Assembly: GCA_019415425.1 (NCBI GenBank)
Contig: DXZF01000345.1
Location: 1 to 5,648, forward strand
Length of the DNA stretch: 5,648 bases
Direction: 5' to 3'
Origin: Bacillota bacterium
Lineage (GTDB): Bacteria; Bacillota; Clostridia; Christensenellales; QAND01
A program made the translations under genes and the position numbers. A model generated the notes under the pieces. It searched no databases and was not told the DNA's origin. It saw only the letters and a program-made list of their open reading frames with translations. Below, piece by piece: positions 4,859 to 5,648 of this stretch. The number at the start of each line of letters is the position of its first letter. Positions within the stretch are counted from its first letter, which is position 1.

Positions 4859-5648
4859 CTATCTGTACGCCATTCCGAGACGGCGGTTCACGTCGCGCGC
4901 AATCCTTTCGCCGTCGCGCGCGGTATATTGCCCGTAGACATTGACCGTCACATTTGCGGTATTGCCGACCGACGCGCCATTGCCGTATGTCGGCCCAAGC
5001 GGCGTGACCGTTGCACGTCCTCCCGATACCGTGAGCAATTCCGGCCCGACCTCGCCCACAATCGCCGCTCCGCCATTGGCGACCGTTCCGCCGCGTGCCA
5101 ACATGGGCAGCCCCGCGAAGGGCCGCTGCCCGAGAAAGGTAACACTGCGAAGTTTTTCGAATGTGTTATTCAGTGCGTTTTTTACACTGCTCTCAAGCGA
5201 GGAGGTATTGATCGTCAAGTTGCTGAACGAACCTTCCATTGCCCTTTTCATCTCGTCCACGTCATCCGTTACATTTTCCTTCGTCTCGTCCGTGGATTTG
5301 GTCAGATCTCCCATTACCGATTCATAATCGCTTCCAAGCTGCTTGGTTTTGTCGGCAAGGCTCTGTTCGTTTGCCCGCAACTGGTCGATCTGTCCGGCCA
5401 GCTTCAAGACGGCGACGCCAGCATTTTCTCCTTCTTTGATCAAACCCTCTTGCAATGCGATCTGATATCGTTCGGATTCGCTGATGCTTTGGTCTGTCAA
5501 CTGGTTGTAGAGATTCTGGCTCTGGTTCAATTGGTCTTGTGTGTGCTTGAGTTCGAGCTGCGTTCTGTTCAGCTCTGTATTGATCTGGATTGAGAGCTGC
5601 CTTTTCCCCGCCACCTCGATTTCTTTTTGCATATTCTCGGTATATTCC
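4859..5648 (-). CDS. Phage tail tape measure protein, C-terminal part (cut by window edge)
   Basis: The frame is open to the window edge, so only the last 262 residues are seen. The ATG at 5632 has no ribosome site ahead of it and is internal. Tape measure proteins set tail length and fill the tail tube before DNA ejection. Counting from the Met at 5632, residues about 15-45 and 78-100 are Gln/Leu-rich coiled-coil-like helices (LNRTQLELKHTQDQLNQSQN). These lead to the diagnostic tail end: a Gly-rich LARGGTVANGGAAIVGEVGP, then ELLTVSGGRATVTPL (178-212), then strand-forming NVTVNVYGQ (227-235) and an ERIARDVNRRLG helix. This ending is very typical of Firmicutes phage and prophage tape measure proteins. 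Its TAG stop overlaps the AGGAGG of the following Dit gene. The missing N-terminal part, usually much longer, would hold most of the helical rod. Confidence 0.93.
   Translation of the reverse strand, partial: EYTENMQKEIEVAGKRQLSIQINTELNRTQLELKHTQDQLNQSQNLYNQLTDQSISESERYQIALQEGLIKEGENAGVAVLKLAGQIDQLRANEQSLADKTKQLGSDYESVMGDLTKSTDETKENVTDDVDEMKRAMEGSFSNLTINTSSLESSVKNALNNTFEKLRSVTFLGQRPFAGLPMLARGGTVANGGAAIVGEVGPELLTVSGGRATVTPLGPTYGNGASVGNTANVTVNVYGQYTARDGERIARDVNRRLGMAYR

Noticed and set aside
4928..5593. Plus-strand frame of 221 codons antisense to the tape measure gene
   Set aside because: The minus strand carries the clear tape measure C-terminus; this frame is its shadow.
1..5648. CRISPR array, tRNA or insertion sequence
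   Set aside because: No regularly spaced short repeats, tRNA cloverleaf with CCA-type end, or transposase-like reading frame was found on either strand; the only clear repeat is the coding duplication in the endolysin.

Overview
The window is the 3' (rightmost) part of the late operon of a tailed bacteriophage or prophage with a long, non-contractile (siphovirus-type) tail, plus a small oppositely oriented gene cassette next to it. Reading leftward on the minus strand, the late genes run: tape measure protein (C-terminal 262 residues, cut by the window edge), distal tail protein (Dit type), baseplate hub/tail-tip protein, tail-fibre or receptor-binding protein, endolysin (two peptidoglycan-binding repeats plus an M15 peptidase), a coiled-coil protein with a C-terminal membrane anchor (XhlA type), and a holin. 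A strong intrinsic terminator lies just after the holin stop. The genes are packed so that stops, starts and Shine-Dalgarno sites overlap (4-nt and 17-nt overlaps, one TAGATG junction), as expected for one translationally coupled late transcript.

The left 550 bases hold a separate plus-strand unit. A very AT-rich leader (about 20-25% G+C) carries a near-perfect sigma-A type promoter (TTGACT, 17 bases, TATAAT). It is followed by a 65-residue strongly acidic protein of unknown function and a coupled 62-residue excisionase/MerR-like helix-turn-helix protein. This unit converges on the late operon, and the late-operon terminator lies inside the 3' end of the helix-turn-helix gene. An autonomous cassette at the end of a late operon looks like a moron. 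The layout of a small acidic gene followed by an HTH gene also resembles anti-defence (Acr-Aca type) loci, but this is only an analogy.

Strong AGGAGG-type Shine-Dalgarno sites, a TTG start, the tail and lysis families and a moderate G+C (about 45-60% in genes, 20% in the leader) point to a Firmicutes host, probably of the Clostridia. That is inference from style, not from a marker gene. The order endolysin, XhlA-like protein, holin is the reverse of the more common holin-then-lysin order, and a small terminator-like hairpin lies directly before the holin. Inside the receptor-binding protein gene, G+C drops from about 57% (N-terminal half) to about 45% (C-terminal half) at the domain boundary, a sign of module exchange in the host-recognition domain. 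No integrase, attachment site, tRNA, CRISPR array or insertion sequence could be seen.
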